From assembly GCA_900756555.1 (NCBI GenBank), contig CAAEKP010000090.1, positions 1-23,273 on the forward strand: a stretch of 23,273 bases of DNA, in the 5' to 3' direction. The notes beneath the pieces were generated by a model that had not been told where the DNA came from, made no database searches, and was given only the letters and a program-made list of their open reading frames with translations. Below are positions 1-8,184 of this stretch, piece after piece; position 1 is the first letter of the stretch, and every line of letters begins with the position of its first letter. Both the position numbers and the translations under genes were made by a program. This DNA comes from Peptococcaceae bacterium. GTDB lineage: Bacteria > Bacillota > Peptococcia > Peptococcales > Peptococcaceae.

Positions 1-193
1 CACCAAAGGCTTTCACATTTTCAAAAGGCACCATATTTACATTGCCCATAAATTTCTTTTCTTTTACTTTCAGTCCTGCTACTTTATTATCCGGGGTCAG
101 TGCCACACCGCAAACTTTACCAATCATAGTACCGTCCGCCAGGTTCAGAATGTCTTTCCCCATGATGCTGCCAATGTTAATTAATACTCCCAT
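1..193 (-). CDS. PRC-barrel domain protein, 3' part outside window
   Basis: The frame opens at an ATG at 193 preceded by GGAGG seven bases upstream and stays open to the window edge, so 64 residues are visible and the C-terminus is missing. The peptide begins MGVLINIGSIMGKDILNLAD and continues with a pattern of short beta strands (GTMIGKV, NKVAGLKV, VNMVPFENVKAFG). This is typical of PRC-barrel domains, the small beta-barrel fold also found in the YlmC/YmxH proteins of Firmicutes, where its ligand and role are mostly unknown. It lies 35 bases downstream of tatC on the same strand with no terminator between, so it is probably co-transcribed with tatA-tatC. The assignment rests on the visible half only; a link to Tat export is not shown. 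Confidence 0.75.
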   Translation of the reverse strand, partial: MGVLINIGSIMGKDILNLADGTMIGKVCGVALTPDNKVAGLKVKEKKFMGNVNMVPFENVKAFG

Positions 194-228
194 AAGAATG
201 CCTCCTTCAATAAATAAAAGACTGTGTG

Positions 229-972
229 CTACGCATTTGCGCGTTTTTGTTCTTTTTTCAGTTTTCTTTTATAAACAAACTGTGAAATCTGAATTCCGAT
301 TTCGTATAAAAGCAGCATCGGTGCCGCCATACACAACTGGCTGACAATATCCGGCGGTGTCAGCATCGCAGCTAAAATCAGCACCACCAGCAATACATAC
401 TTTCTGTTTTTCTTCAACATATCTGGATTAATAATGCCCACTTTGGTCAGAAAATACACTACCATCGGAATTTCAAATACTAAACCAAAGGGAATTAAAA
501 AGCCCATCACAAAGGATAAATAGGAACTGGCGGTAATCATAGGTGTCAGATTTGGCCCTGCCAGTTTAATCAAAGTCACCATGATTGGCTGCAACACCAG
601 AAAATATCCAAAACATACACCGCCCACAAACAACACAATGCCAAAGAATGTCATCGTGAAAAAAACACGCTTCTCATTGCTGTAGAGCGCTGGCAATACA
701 AAACGCATAATTTGCCAGATAATCACCGGGCTGGCTAACACGCAGCCACCCAACAAAGCTATTTTTAACTGGAACATAAAACCTTCCGCAAATTGCACAA
801 ACACCATTTCCTGATTCAGTGTCATGAACGGCCCCATCACCAGGTCAGTCAGCTGCTGCTGAAAGACAGCCATACAAATTACCATGCCGACAAACAGTGC
901 CAAAATGCAGCGAATCAACCGCGTGCGCAGCTCATCCAGGTGCTCCAACATCGGTTCATATTTTTCATCCAT
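229..972 (-). CDS. tatC: Sec-independent protein translocase TatC
   Basis: This is the multi-spanning core of the twin-arginine translocase, which recognises twin-arginine signal peptides and, with TatA, moves folded proteins across the cytoplasmic membrane. The protein is 247 residues from the ATG at 972, the usual family size. It has the conserved N-terminal motif LEHLDELRTRLI, six predicted hydrophobic segments, and the FEIP motif (GLVFEIPMVVYFL) containing the conserved glutamate. The frame can be extended to a TTG at 1002, but that start has no well-placed ribosome binding site. The ATG at 972 has GGTGA about ten bases upstream and starts right before the family motif, so I prefer it. 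It follows tatA after a gap of about 150 bases. No TatB-like gene is seen, as usual in Firmicutes. Confidence 0.95.
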   Translation of the reverse strand: MDEKYEPMLEHLDELRTRLIRCILALFVGMVICMAVFQQQLTDLVMGPFMTLNQEMVFVQFAEGFMFQLKIALLGGCVLASPVIIWQIMRFVLPALYSNEKRVFFTMTFFGIVLFVGGVCFGYFLVLQPIMVTLIKLAGPNLTPMITASSYLSFVMGFLIPFGLVFEIPMVVYFLTKVGIINPDMLKKNRKYVLLVVLILAAMLTPPDIVSQLCMAAPMLLLYEIGIQISQFVYKRKLKKEQKRANA

Positions 973-1121
973 ACTTTTAATTTCACCAACTTCTGTCCGC
1001 AACCCTGCTAATCAGCGCCGCGTTTCCTTTATTTCATGCATCATTTCATAGTTTTATGCCATTTTTTATTGTAACGATATCTACAACTTTTTGTGCTACA
1101 CTAAAATTAGAATCTGATACA

Positions 1122-1424
1122 TTATTTCTGCTGTTCATCTGGTTTATCTGTTTCGTTCAGTTTAGTAGCATCCTGAATATCATTTTGGATATCCTGAATG
1201 GTTGCTTTCAGGTCAACTGCATCTTTTACATCCTGCACATCGGCTTTAATATCATTCACTTCTTTTTTGATATCAGCGTCAATGTTATTGACTGCGCCTT
1301 TAAATTCACGAATGGTTTTACCCAAGGTCTGACCCAATTCCGGCAGCTTACCCGGCCCAAAAATAACCAATGCAACGCCAAGAATAATCAATAATTCCAT
1401 CCATCCGAAATTACCAAATCCCAT
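1122..1424 (-). CDS. tatA: Twin-arginine translocase subunit TatA
   Basis: TatA is the small pore-forming or membrane-weakening subunit of the Tat export system. The 100-residue protein shows the full family layout. A single N-terminal membrane helix (WMELLIILGVALVIF) is followed by the FGPGKLPELG hinge and an amphipathic helix (QTLGKTIREFKGAV), then a long charged, soluble tail. The tail (about residues 47-100) is rich in regularly spaced Asp, Lys and Val/Ile and looks like a continuous amphipathic helix. The ATG at 1424 has GGAGG ten bases upstream. The gene is the first of the tatA-tatC unit and lies downstream of a good promoter near 1518-1547. Confidence 0.95.
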   Translation of the reverse strand: MGFGNFGWMELLIILGVALVIFGPGKLPELGQTLGKTIREFKGAVNNIDADIKKEVNDIKADVQDVKDAVDLKATIQDIQNDIQDATKLNETDKPDEQQK

Positions 1425-1517
1425 ACTTTAAGACCTCCGTTTTGTTCGTATATCGTTTTTGTTACATTTCTGCTGCATCATATTAAAATTGCTCCAGCAA
1501 TTCTATATGACTGTTTG

Positions 1518-1547
1518 ATTATAACACATATCGGCGCTATATGCCAG
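1518..1547 (-). promoter_or_regulatory. Promoter for tatA-tatC
   Basis: On the minus strand a perfect TATAAT (1518-1523) is preceded by TGT, giving an extended -10, and 18 bases further upstream lies CTGGCA (1542-1547, four matches to TTGACA). Transcription would start near 1511, leaving a leader of about 90 bases. The leader contains a perfect inverted repeat AATTGCT-CC-AGCAATT (1487-1502) of unknown role. Confidence 0.6.
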
Positions 1548-1608
1548 AATTGCCAGCTGAAAAATATAGACAGCCCCTTAAAATATTTTTTCAAAGCTTT
1601 ACATAAAC

Positions 1609-1658
1609 TTCATAATACCATTACAAAAAAGTATTATACTTTGTTTATCGACTGGAGG
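1609..1658 (+). promoter_or_regulatory. Possible promoter and strong RBS for the phospholipase-like gene
   Basis: TTCATA (1609-1614) and TATTAT (1632-1637) are separated by 17 bases, giving a moderate sigma-A-like promoter on the plus strand. GGAGG at 1654-1658 lies seven bases before the ATG at 1666 and clearly fixes that start. The promoter part is weaker evidence than the RBS. Confidence 0.4.
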
Positions 1659-1665
1659 AATCAAG

Positions 1666-2457
1666 ATGCCATCTAACTTTGCCCATTATTTATTCGGGCA
1701 GCAGGTGTTGCCAAAGTTACCTGATTATCTGCAGAAGATGATTCTGCCCAATCTAAAGCTTTATCAGATTGGACAGCTTGGCCCGGATATCATTTTTTAT
1801 TATCGGCCCTTTTTGCCACATTCGGTTTCCCGTGTAGGCTTTCAAATGCACAAGTTTCCAGCCCGCTACTTTTTTTCGCAGGCCAGAGACACCGTTGCAT
1901 TAGCACAGGATCAACGACTATTGGCTTATACATTTGGTTTTCTGTGCCACTTTATACTGGACAGTAATTGTCACGGTTACATTTACAAAAAACTGAAAAC
2001 CAGCCCGGTATCTCATATTGAGATGGAGACAGAGTTTGATCGCCTGCTGATGGTGCAGCAGCGTATTGACCCGTTAAATACCAACGCCACCGCCCATCTG
2101 GCAGTGGATATGGAGTTGTGTAAACTTATGGCGCAAATTTTTGTGCCGTTAACTCCAGAACAACTTTATTATGGGCTACGCAGCATGAAATTTTATCATC
2201 GTCTGCTGGTCAGCCCCACACCATCCAAGCGATATACCATTCGCCGTATTCTACGGTTGACTCATACAGAGCATCTGCTGGGCGGTTTAATTGTTAACCC
2301 TGTTCCCAATCCGCTCTGTCAGGAAAGCAACCAGCAATTAATGGCGCTGTATCAACTCTCGCTAGAAGAAACTGTCAATGTAATGATTGACTATTACAGT
2401 GGATTTTTTACTGGTGAGCCGCTCAGCCAGCGTTTTGACCGCAGCTTTCAGGCCTGA
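1666..2457 (+). CDS. Zinc-dependent phospholipase C-like protein, cytoplasmic
   Basis: A 263-residue protein of the zinc-dependent phospholipase C / S1-P1 nuclease-like fold (Pfam Zn_dep_PLPC). The metal-binding pattern is well preserved: H7, D41 (in GPD), H62, then HFILDSNCH with H95, D99 and H103, and HIEME with H117 and E121. This matches the order of zinc ligands in clostridial alpha-toxin and Bacillus cereus phospholipase C. There is no signal peptide, and the mature N-terminal Trp that serves as a zinc ligand in the secreted enzymes is absent. The protein is therefore likely cytoplasmic, and its substrate is unknown. It is a single-gene unit with its own RBS and a terminator at 2505-2538. 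Family membership is clear; phospholipase activity is inference. Confidence 0.8.
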   Translation: MPSNFAHYLFGQQVLPKLPDYLQKMILPNLKLYQIGQLGPDIIFYYRPFLPHSVSRVGFQMHKFPARYFFSQARDTVALAQDQRLLAYTFGFLCHFILDSNCHGYIYKKLKTSPVSHIEMETEFDRLLMVQQRIDPLNTNATAHLAVDMELCKLMAQIFVPLTPEQLYYGLRSMKFYHRLLVSPTPSKRYTIRRILRLTHTEHLLGGLIVNPVPNPLCQESNQQLMALYQLSLEETVNVMIDYYSGFFTGEPLSQRFDRSFQA

Positions 2458-2504
2458 TATTCCTTTTGTTGTTCCATTCCCTTTATCGTATATAAGTCCC
2501 CCAG

Positions 2505-2538
2505 AAAAAGAGCAAGGTGTGCAGACCCTGCTCTTTTT
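2505..2538 (+). terminator. Hairpin terminator after the phospholipase-like gene
   Basis: A 13-base stem (2505-2517 with 2526-2538, one small mismatch) of A-rich start, GC core and T-rich end encloses an eight-base loop and ends in TTTTT. It ends the plus-strand gene that stops at 2457; the A-rich left arm would also give a U tract in the other direction. Confidence 0.85.
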
Positions 2539-2642
2539 CATTTTGTGCTATCATTCTGTAAGTTCTCCTTTGTTTTTGCTTTTCAGCCGGCACTGAATAT
2601 GTTATGATAACAAAAAATATCTTTACAAAGGATGATGCAATC

Positions 2643-3641
2643 ATGACGAGAAAATTTTTTCCCAATCTGGATTTGAGCCAATTTTGGGATGACGATGAAT
2701 TAGCTTTAGAAGAATATGTAGACGCAGCGCCAGATGACGACTTAATCCTGTCCATTGAAAATGAATTAGGCTATAAACTGCCTGCCTCCTACATCGCACT
2801 GATGAAACAGCACAACGGCGGTGTACCTTACGCCACCTGTTATCCGCTGCCCATGGAGGATGAGGAAGAAGAAGCCGATTATGTGGAAATCACCGGCTTT
2901 TTAAGCATTGGGCGCAGCAAAATGAATTCCCTGTGCGGGATTGCGGGAAATAAATTGTTCAAAGACAACTGGCATTATCCGGACTACGGTGTTTATATCT
3001 GCGACTGTCCATCTGCCGGATTTGATTTAATTCTGCTGGACTATCGCCAGTGCGGCCCAGATGGTGAACCCTCTGTAGCTTATGTAGACATGGAGCAGGA
3101 ACAGATTATCACCCTGGCGCCAGACTTCGCCACCTTTGTGCAGGGGCTAAAAGAAGAAAGTGAGTTAATCTCCGCTGAAGCAGACCGCGCCTATGAAATT
3201 CAGATCACCGAAGAAGCGGATTTTTCTCCGTTGTTAATCAAAATCTGCCGAAACTGTGGCATCCCACAGGCTGAACAATGGCTGCGTTCTGTCGCCCGTG
3301 AAGTAGTGGAGCAAAAAGGCTACTTTGCTCTGCACGAGGATACTGTTTCCTGGCTAATGTATGACCTGCAATATATGCTGTACAGCTTTGCCTTTCCCCG
3401 TGCTTCTGTCAAGCAGTATCTGCACGACTATCCGCTGATTCTGGCTGAGGACGGCGAATTTTCCACCAATGGCTACGCTCCAGCCTTCGTGGCCGACTGG
3501 ATGGAACAGCGCATTCAGGAAAGCAAACTGGTGCAGGCTGGCAAAATGACAGGACAGAAAAATTGTCTGGTGTTTACTACCGAAACGATGGAGGACATTG
3601 TCAACCAATGCAAAGAATTTAGTGACAAATATCAGTTATAA
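2643..3641 (+). CDS. SMI1/KNR4 (SUKH) family protein
   Basis: A 332-residue acidic cytoplasmic protein. Residues about 30-165 show the SMI1/KNR4 (SUKH superfamily) pattern: an acidic entry helix, LGYKLPASYIALMKQHNGG (about residues 42-60), a beta-rich middle ending in DLILLDYRQCGPDGEPSVAYV, and the closing helix around FATFVQGLKEE. SUKH proteins are often immunity proteins against polymorphic toxins, but many stand-alone members have general or unknown roles. No toxin gene is nearby. The remaining 165 residues (about 168-332) contain a segment starting EIQITEEADFSPLLIKICRNCG and do not match a family I can name. The frame opens at 2604, but only the ATG at 2643 has a binding site (AAAGGATG at 2627-2634). 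A terminator follows at 3675-3720. Confidence 0.8.
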   Translation: MTRKFFPNLDLSQFWDDDELALEEYVDAAPDDDLILSIENELGYKLPASYIALMKQHNGGVPYATCYPLPMEDEEEEADYVEITGFLSIGRSKMNSLCGIAGNKLFKDNWHYPDYGVYICDCPSAGFDLILLDYRQCGPDGEPSVAYVDMEQEQIITLAPDFATFVQGLKEESELISAEADRAYEIQITEEADFSPLLIKICRNCGIPQAEQWLRSVAREVVEQKGYFALHEDTVSWLMYDLQYMLYSFAFPRASVKQYLHDYPLILAEDGEFSTNGYAPAFVADWMEQRIQESKLVQAGKMTGQKNCLVFTTETMEDIVNQCKEFSDKYQL

Positions 3642-3674
3642 AAAACCAGCCCTCATGAAATAAAGCATCAACCC

Positions 3675-3720
3675 AAAAATACTACCATTCAAAGCCTCCG
3701 GCATGAACGGTAGTATTTTT
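3675..3720. terminator. Bidirectional terminator between two convergent genes
   Basis: AAAAATACTACC (3675-3686) pairs with GGTAGTATTTTT (3709-3720); the stem extends inward through TTCA/TGAA and GCC/GGC. A-rich and T-rich flanks on both sides allow it to end both the plus-strand SMI1/KNR4 gene and the minus-strand helicase gene. Confidence 0.9.
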
Positions 3721-3797
3721 TAGTTACGTTTTTATAATACTCTGTTTTCCATGTTGTACGATTACACTATTAGCACACGCTCAGTATGCACACAAAC

Positions 3798-5249
3798 TTA
3801 TTCTTTTGCTTTCCGCACCTTACGCACTTTCGCCTTGATTGGCTTTGTCTGCAATGTTTTCAGCACCAGCGCGCCTTTGCCGTTTAAGATTTCCACTGTG
3901 CTGGTCCAATCCAAAATATGGATAACGCCAATATCAGCAGCCTCTACGCCTGGAATGGCACAAATGGTACCCACAATATCTACAGGACGGATTTTTGCTT
4001 TTTTGCCATCGTCAATCTGTAATTTCATAATCTGCTCATGCAGTGCGGCGTTCTTGCCAGCTTTGGCTTCCAATTCTTCATCCATCTTCGCCCAGAATGC
4101 ATCCTCAGCAGCCGCCACTGCTTCATCATCAGGCAATTCTTTTTCCTCAATCGCTAAGCCCAGCAATTTTTCAACCTGCTGCAGTTCCGTCCGCTCATAA
4201 TCTTCAATCAGTGAAATTGCGATTCCTGAATGTCCCGCCCGTCCAGTACGGCCAATGCGGTGAATGTAGGTTTCCCGCTCTGGCGGCAGTTCATAGTTCA
4301 CCACCAGCGAAACATTTTCCACATCAATGCCGCGGGCTGCCACATCGGTAGCAATCAGATAGCGGAACAAACCTTTCTTGAAGTCCCGCATCACTTCGGT
4401 GCGCTCCCACTGTTCCATACCGCCATGCAAACGACCGCAACTGAACCCTGCATCCCACAAGGCATCGTAGATATCTTCCACTTCAGCCCGCATATTAGCA
4501 AACACAATGCAGCTATCTGGATTGTACACTTTCGCCAGTCTTTTCAATGCTGCAATACGGTCCGCTCCACTGCAATTATAATAGCTGTGCGTAATTTTAC
4601 GGCTGCTGGGCGCTTCACCTTCCACCGTCACCCGCAAGGGCTCCCGCATATACTGTTCTGCCAGCCGCACCACTTCTTTCGGCATAGTGGCAGAAAACAG
4701 CAGTGTCACTCTGTCCTCCGGCAGATACGATAAAATCTCCTCCACCTGTTCAATAAATCCCATATGCAGCATCTCATCAGCTTCATCAATAACCAGATAT
4801 TTGATATATCCGGTGAATAGCGTACCCCGTTCCAGATGATCCAGCACCCGGCCCGGTGTACCCACCACCATATGAGATTTCTGCTTTAAATCCTTCTCCT
4901 GCTGCCGAAAAGATTGTTTGCCATACAAAGCCGGCACTTTGATACGTTTCAGCTTGCCAATGTCCAAAATTTCCTGCTGCACCTGCATAGCCAACTCTCG
5001 CGTTGGTGTTAAAATCATCACCTGCGGTTTATTTTCTTCCCAATCCACCAGCTGGCACAAAGGCACTGCAAATGCTGCTGTCTTGCCGCTGCCGGTCTGC
5101 GCCTGGGCAATGATATCCCGTTTTTGCAGCACTTGCGGCAAAACCTGCTGCTGTATCGACGTAGGCACGTCCATGCCCAGCAGATGCAGTGCCTGCAAAA
5201 TCCGTTCATCTAATCCATACTGGGCAAAGCCCTGTTTCTGTTCGCTCAT
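3798..5249 (-). CDS. dbpA: DEAD-box ATP-dependent RNA helicase, DbpA/YxiN type
   Basis: A 483-residue RNA helicase with all DEAD-box motifs. These are the Q motif (GFAQYGL and PTSIQQQ), AQTGSGKT (50-57), PTRELA, TPGRVLDH, DEAD (155-158), SAT (186-188), TDVAARGIDV and HRIGRTGRAG (330-339). After an acidic linker, residues 409-475 form the DbpA RNA-binding domain (GKKAKIRPVDIVG, DIGVIHILD, TVEILNGKG). In E. coli DbpA and B. subtilis YxiN this domain binds hairpin 92 of 23S rRNA and targets the helicase to large-subunit assembly. A basic tail (KAKVRKVRKAKE) follows. The ATG at 5249 has GAGAGG about nine bases upstream. It is a single-gene unit, convergent with the SMI1/KNR4 gene. Confidence 0.95.
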   Translation of the reverse strand: MSEQKQGFAQYGLDERILQALHLLGMDVPTSIQQQVLPQVLQKRDIIAQAQTGSGKTAAFAVPLCQLVDWEENKPQVMILTPTRELAMQVQQEILDIGKLKRIKVPALYGKQSFRQQEKDLKQKSHMVVGTPGRVLDHLERGTLFTGYIKYLVIDEADEMLHMGFIEQVEEILSYLPEDRVTLLFSATMPKEVVRLAEQYMREPLRVTVEGEAPSSRKITHSYYNCSGADRIAALKRLAKVYNPDSCIVFANMRAEVEDIYDALWDAGFSCGRLHGGMEQWERTEVMRDFKKGLFRYLIATDVAARGIDVENVSLVVNYELPPERETYIHRIGRTGRAGHSGIAISLIEDYERTELQQVEKLLGLAIEEKELPDDEAVAAAEDAFWAKMDEELEAKAGKNAALHEQIMKLQIDDGKKAKIRPVDIVGTICAIPGVEAADIGVIHILDWTSTVEILNGKGALVLKTLQTKPIKAKVRKVRKAKE

Positions 5250-5451
5250 TTATTTTTTCCTCTCTGTACCTTTTGGCATCGTTTCTATACTGTTGATTAC
5301 TACCATCATACCTGTTTTGCTGCCAAAATGAAATACATTCCTGCGGATTTATGGTCCATTTCAAAATATTTTATTAGTAATTCCCTCTGTATTGTAGTAA
5401 AATGTCAGCATAAGCTTATCGTATTTTCAATTATTGGAGGAACGAACCACT

Positions 5452-5715
5452 ATGGCGAAAGAAGTTACTGTATATACCATGAACCGCTGCCCCTATTGCT
5501 TACAGTTAAAGCTGTTCTTAAAACGGCAGGGCGTAGAGTTCAAAGAAATCAACACATCAGAACACCCGGAAGTATTAAAAATGTTGCAGGATGAAACAAG
5601 CTTCCTGACATTGCCGCAGGTTTTTGTAGACGACAATTTTCTGGGCGGCTATGACAATATCATCGACTTACATCAGAACGGAAAATTCAAACGGCTCTTT
5701 GGGCTGGAGGGTTAA
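5452..5715 (+). CDS. Glutaredoxin family protein
   Basis: An 87-residue thioredoxin-fold redox protein with the dithiol active site CPYC at residues 13-16 directly after the first beta strand. It has the cis-proline motif TLPQVFVDD and the C-terminal GGYDNIIDLHQNGKFKRLFG that forms the glutathione-binding end of glutaredoxins. It would reduce disulfides or glutathione-like mixed disulfides in the cytoplasm; which low-molecular-weight thiol this organism uses is not visible. An upstream TTG at 5434 overlaps the ribosome binding site itself (GGAGG, 5436-5440), so the ATG at 5452 is the start. It is transcribed alone and ends at a strong terminator. NrdH-redoxin is a possible alternative name, but the CPYC motif and the GGYDN end favour glutaredoxin. 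Confidence 0.92.
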   Translation: MAKEVTVYTMNRCPYCLQLKLFLKRQGVEFKEINTSEHPEVLKMLQDETSFLTLPQVFVDDNFLGGYDNIIDLHQNGKFKRLFGLEG

Positions 5716-5728
5716 TGCTGCACCAACG

Positions 5729-5767
5729 AAGAGGGGCTGTCGCGATAGTGACAGCCCCTCTTTTTCT
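5729..5767 (+). terminator. Strong intrinsic terminator after the glutaredoxin gene
   Basis: A perfect 13-bp stem (5729-5741 with 5750-5762) rich in GC, with the loop GCGATAGT, is followed by a T run. It lies 13 bases after the glutaredoxin stop codon. The A-rich left flank is short, so its effect on the minus-strand operon from the right is less certain. Confidence 0.93.
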
Positions 5768-5791
5768 TTATGCTTATAGTATTAACTCCGC

Positions 5792-5860
5792 TCAGCTAAG
5801 TGTAAATAAACAAAGCAGCACAGTCAATAAATAAAGTATAATTGTGTTATAGCCTCTCAT
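5792..5860 (-). CDS. Putative 22-residue membrane peptide
   Basis: A short minus-strand ORF starts at an ATG at 5860 and stops with TGA at 5792-5794. The start has GAGGTG (5867-5872) six bases upstream, an excellent ribosome binding site, and lies only 14 bases after the stop codon of the ABC permease gene. The peptide begins MRGYN and ends FTLS; the 17 residues between are almost all Ile, Leu, Tyr, Val, Thr and Cys, enough for one membrane helix. I do not recognise it. It could be a small partner of the ABC transporter, or a chance ORF; the RBS, spacing and composition speak for it. Confidence 0.5.
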   Translation of the reverse strand: MRGYNTIILYLLTVLLCLFTLS

Positions 5861-5874
5861 CGACCACACCTCGT

Positions 5875-8184
5875 TTACTGATACTGTTCTGGCAGTGTGT
5901 TGGCATATACCCGCTGGAATTCCCAGTTTTCGCCGCTTGGGATATCCGAATACTTGCCCTGAATTTTCTCCTGCAATAATACAAAATGCGTATCATCATA
6001 AGCGGTAACGATACTGCCAGTAGTTTTCAGTCGTGTCTGCTGAATAAAAGCACTCACTTGTTCCGTGCCATCAATGGCAGTCACCAGCTGTGCTTTATCC
6101 GCAAAGAGACGCAGAATACCTTCCGTGCTGAGTTCTCGCCCATCGGCGGTGGCTAATTCCCATTGTTCCCTATAAAATTTTTCCAGTTCCCGCGCGTCTT
6201 TGCAGCTGAAAACATAGGCATGCTGATACTGTGTATAGGTTTCTTCCGGCTGGATGCCCATTTCTTCCAACACTGCCATGGTGCGCTTATCCGCAGCAAA
6301 CACTGGTAAATCCAGATAACGGCTGCTGTTTCTCAAATCTTTGTTGGGAGCAGAAATGGTAATCACATGCTGATGAATCTGCGTTAATGTTTCATAAGAG
6401 CGGTCGTGCAAGTCCTGCTGATATGCGCGCAGAATGCGTTCCGCTTTGGCAAAGTCCTCTGTATTATTAGTGGAGTTATCCAACTTCTTGCCGTTTATTG
6501 TTGTCACAGTGGTAAGACCAGCTTTTTCTGTCATGGCCCGTGTGTCCTCACCAGTTCGGATAAAGATGCTGGTGCCATCTACCGACATATCATTAATCCA
6601 CTCTGGCAGCAGCTGCAAAATATAGCGATAATAACTATCCCGATACGCGGATAAGTTATACAGGTTTTCATAATTTTCCGCTAAGATATTGTATGGCACA
6701 CCGCCATAACGCCGTTCCACTATTTTACCATTGGTCAGTTCATAGCGCACTCGCACATTGGTGAGCACTTCATCATAACCAGCAGTATTTTCTTGATTGG
6801 TAAACCTGCTGCTGTTAAATGCTCTTTCATACACAACCGGTTCTATGATATCCCGCACAGACTGTTTTACTGCCGCGTCCTGGCTGTAAACATCTGATAA
6901 ACTGGTCCAATAATTATTTGGCTCTGTTTCATCCACAACCAACGCCACCCGCTCCACTTTTTCTGGCGCTGGCAGATAGCTGTCATAGCCGAACAAGTCA
7001 AACCGGAATACACCAACTATGGCTAAGATCAGCACCAAAATTACTGCGCATTGCGGCATCCGCCGCACCATAGCTTTAAAATCATGCTGAATGATCACTT
7101 CACAGGTCATGTGCGTTAGAACCGCAAACACAATCACTGCAAAATAGAAGAAGAATTTATTACCTACCGTCAGGAAAATAAAACCTGCACCCAGAGCAAT
7201 TACAAACATCAGATAGGCTTTCAGCAATGGCTCTGTCACTGGATAAATCAGCGCTTTGCCAGTGGCTTCACTTGGTCGTTTCTGATACAAAAACCAGGCC
7301 AGCCCGGTACATACCGCAATGATTAGAATCTGCACAGCCACCATACTGCCTGCCATCGTTGTTACCACCATCACATCGGTAGTTCCATGGAACAGGTCAC
7401 TCAGATAAGCAACCGCAGCACAAAATGGAGAAAATTTCAGCGCCGGCTCAAGCAAATCCATCGCGTCGGTGTACGTAGCAAAAAACACGCTTTCCAGCAT
7501 TGTGATTACCACAGCGGCAAGCGGAACCGCAAAATGCAGCACTGCATTTAAGGCCATCTGTGTCATCATGGTACCTGCCAACTGACCTGCCAGCACAGCA
7601 ATGCTGTAGCTCGCTAGTATGAACAGTATCAAATAAGCGCTGTGCTGTATCATACCCAACGGGTTAATCGCCGCACCCAAACCATAGGCGGTTATCAACA
7701 AAGCAGACAACGCCAGCATAAGCAGCAAAGGAACTACATTCACCAGCAAACCCACCGCGTATTGATTGATAAACAAACGGGTTCGGCTGACTGGCTGACT
7801 ATGATAAAAATTAATCTGTCGTTTCTGCTGCAAGTAGAAAAATACCACACAGCCCACAACAGCTGCCAACACCACTGCTGCCAGATACAACGGAACAAAG
7901 GCTTCGCCGCAGAGCCAGTCTGCTACACGCCGTAACTGTTCCTGATAAAGCTGTTCTTCCGTGCCGCTGGCCAGGTAATTGGCCCGAGATGGACGCCGAA
8001 CGCTATCCAGCCATAATAACGTAAACACTGGGCCGGCAAAACCATATACAACCGTGCAGATTACCGCCAGCCACCAATAGCTGCGGCTGCTGTGCATCAG
8101 CAGACTGCGGCCTTTTTCATTGTTCTGATTAGCAGGCGTTTTTGTTGCCTGCTGCGTTTTAGTAGATGAGTTGTTGGATGTCAT
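5875..8184 (-). CDS. ABC transporter permease with large extracytoplasmic C-terminal region (DUF6449-like)
   Basis: A 769-residue membrane protein. After a polar N-terminus (about 35 residues) come roughly ten hydrophobic segments to about residue 400. Between the second and third segments is the motif FYHSQPVSRTRLF, typical of permeases paired with YtrB-type ATPases. The last 350 or so residues are soluble, probably outside the membrane, and resemble the DUF6449 region of such permeases. The ATG at 8184 has GGAGGTG seven bases upstream and overlaps the end of the ATPase gene by 26 bases, so the two are translationally coupled. Together with the GntR regulator this resembles the B. subtilis ytr operon, which responds to cell-wall-active antibiotics. 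Direction of transport and substrate are unknown. Confidence 0.85.
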   Translation of the reverse strand: MTSNNSSTKTQQATKTPANQNNEKGRSLLMHSSRSYWWLAVICTVVYGFAGPVFTLLWLDSVRRPSRANYLASGTEEQLYQEQLRRVADWLCGEAFVPLYLAAVVLAAVVGCVVFFYLQQKRQINFYHSQPVSRTRLFINQYAVGLLVNVVPLLLMLALSALLITAYGLGAAINPLGMIQHSAYLILFILASYSIAVLAGQLAGTMMTQMALNAVLHFAVPLAAVVITMLESVFFATYTDAMDLLEPALKFSPFCAAVAYLSDLFHGTTDVMVVTTMAGSMVAVQILIIAVCTGLAWFLYQKRPSEATGKALIYPVTEPLLKAYLMFVIALGAGFIFLTVGNKFFFYFAVIVFAVLTHMTCEVIIQHDFKAMVRRMPQCAVILVLILAIVGVFRFDLFGYDSYLPAPEKVERVALVVDETEPNNYWTSLSDVYSQDAAVKQSVRDIIEPVVYERAFNSSRFTNQENTAGYDEVLTNVRVRYELTNGKIVERRYGGVPYNILAENYENLYNLSAYRDSYYRYILQLLPEWINDMSVDGTSIFIRTGEDTRAMTEKAGLTTVTTINGKKLDNSTNNTEDFAKAERILRAYQQDLHDRSYETLTQIHQHVITISAPNKDLRNSSRYLDLPVFAADKRTMAVLEEMGIQPEETYTQYQHAYVFSCKDARELEKFYREQWELATADGRELSTEGILRLFADKAQLVTAIDGTEQVSAFIQQTRLKTTGSIVTAYDDTHFVLLQEKIQGKYSDIPSGENWEFQRVYANTLPEQYQ

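Noticed and set aside
1003..1121. Small ORF and weak hairpin in the tatA-tatC gap
   Set aside because: The ORF has nine codons and no clear binding site; the hairpin has a five-base stem and could not be called a terminator.
5250..5451. Promoters for the helicase and glutaredoxin genes
   Set aside because: TATGAT- and TAAAAT-like boxes occur, but none has a believable -35 at correct spacing, so no site is claimed.
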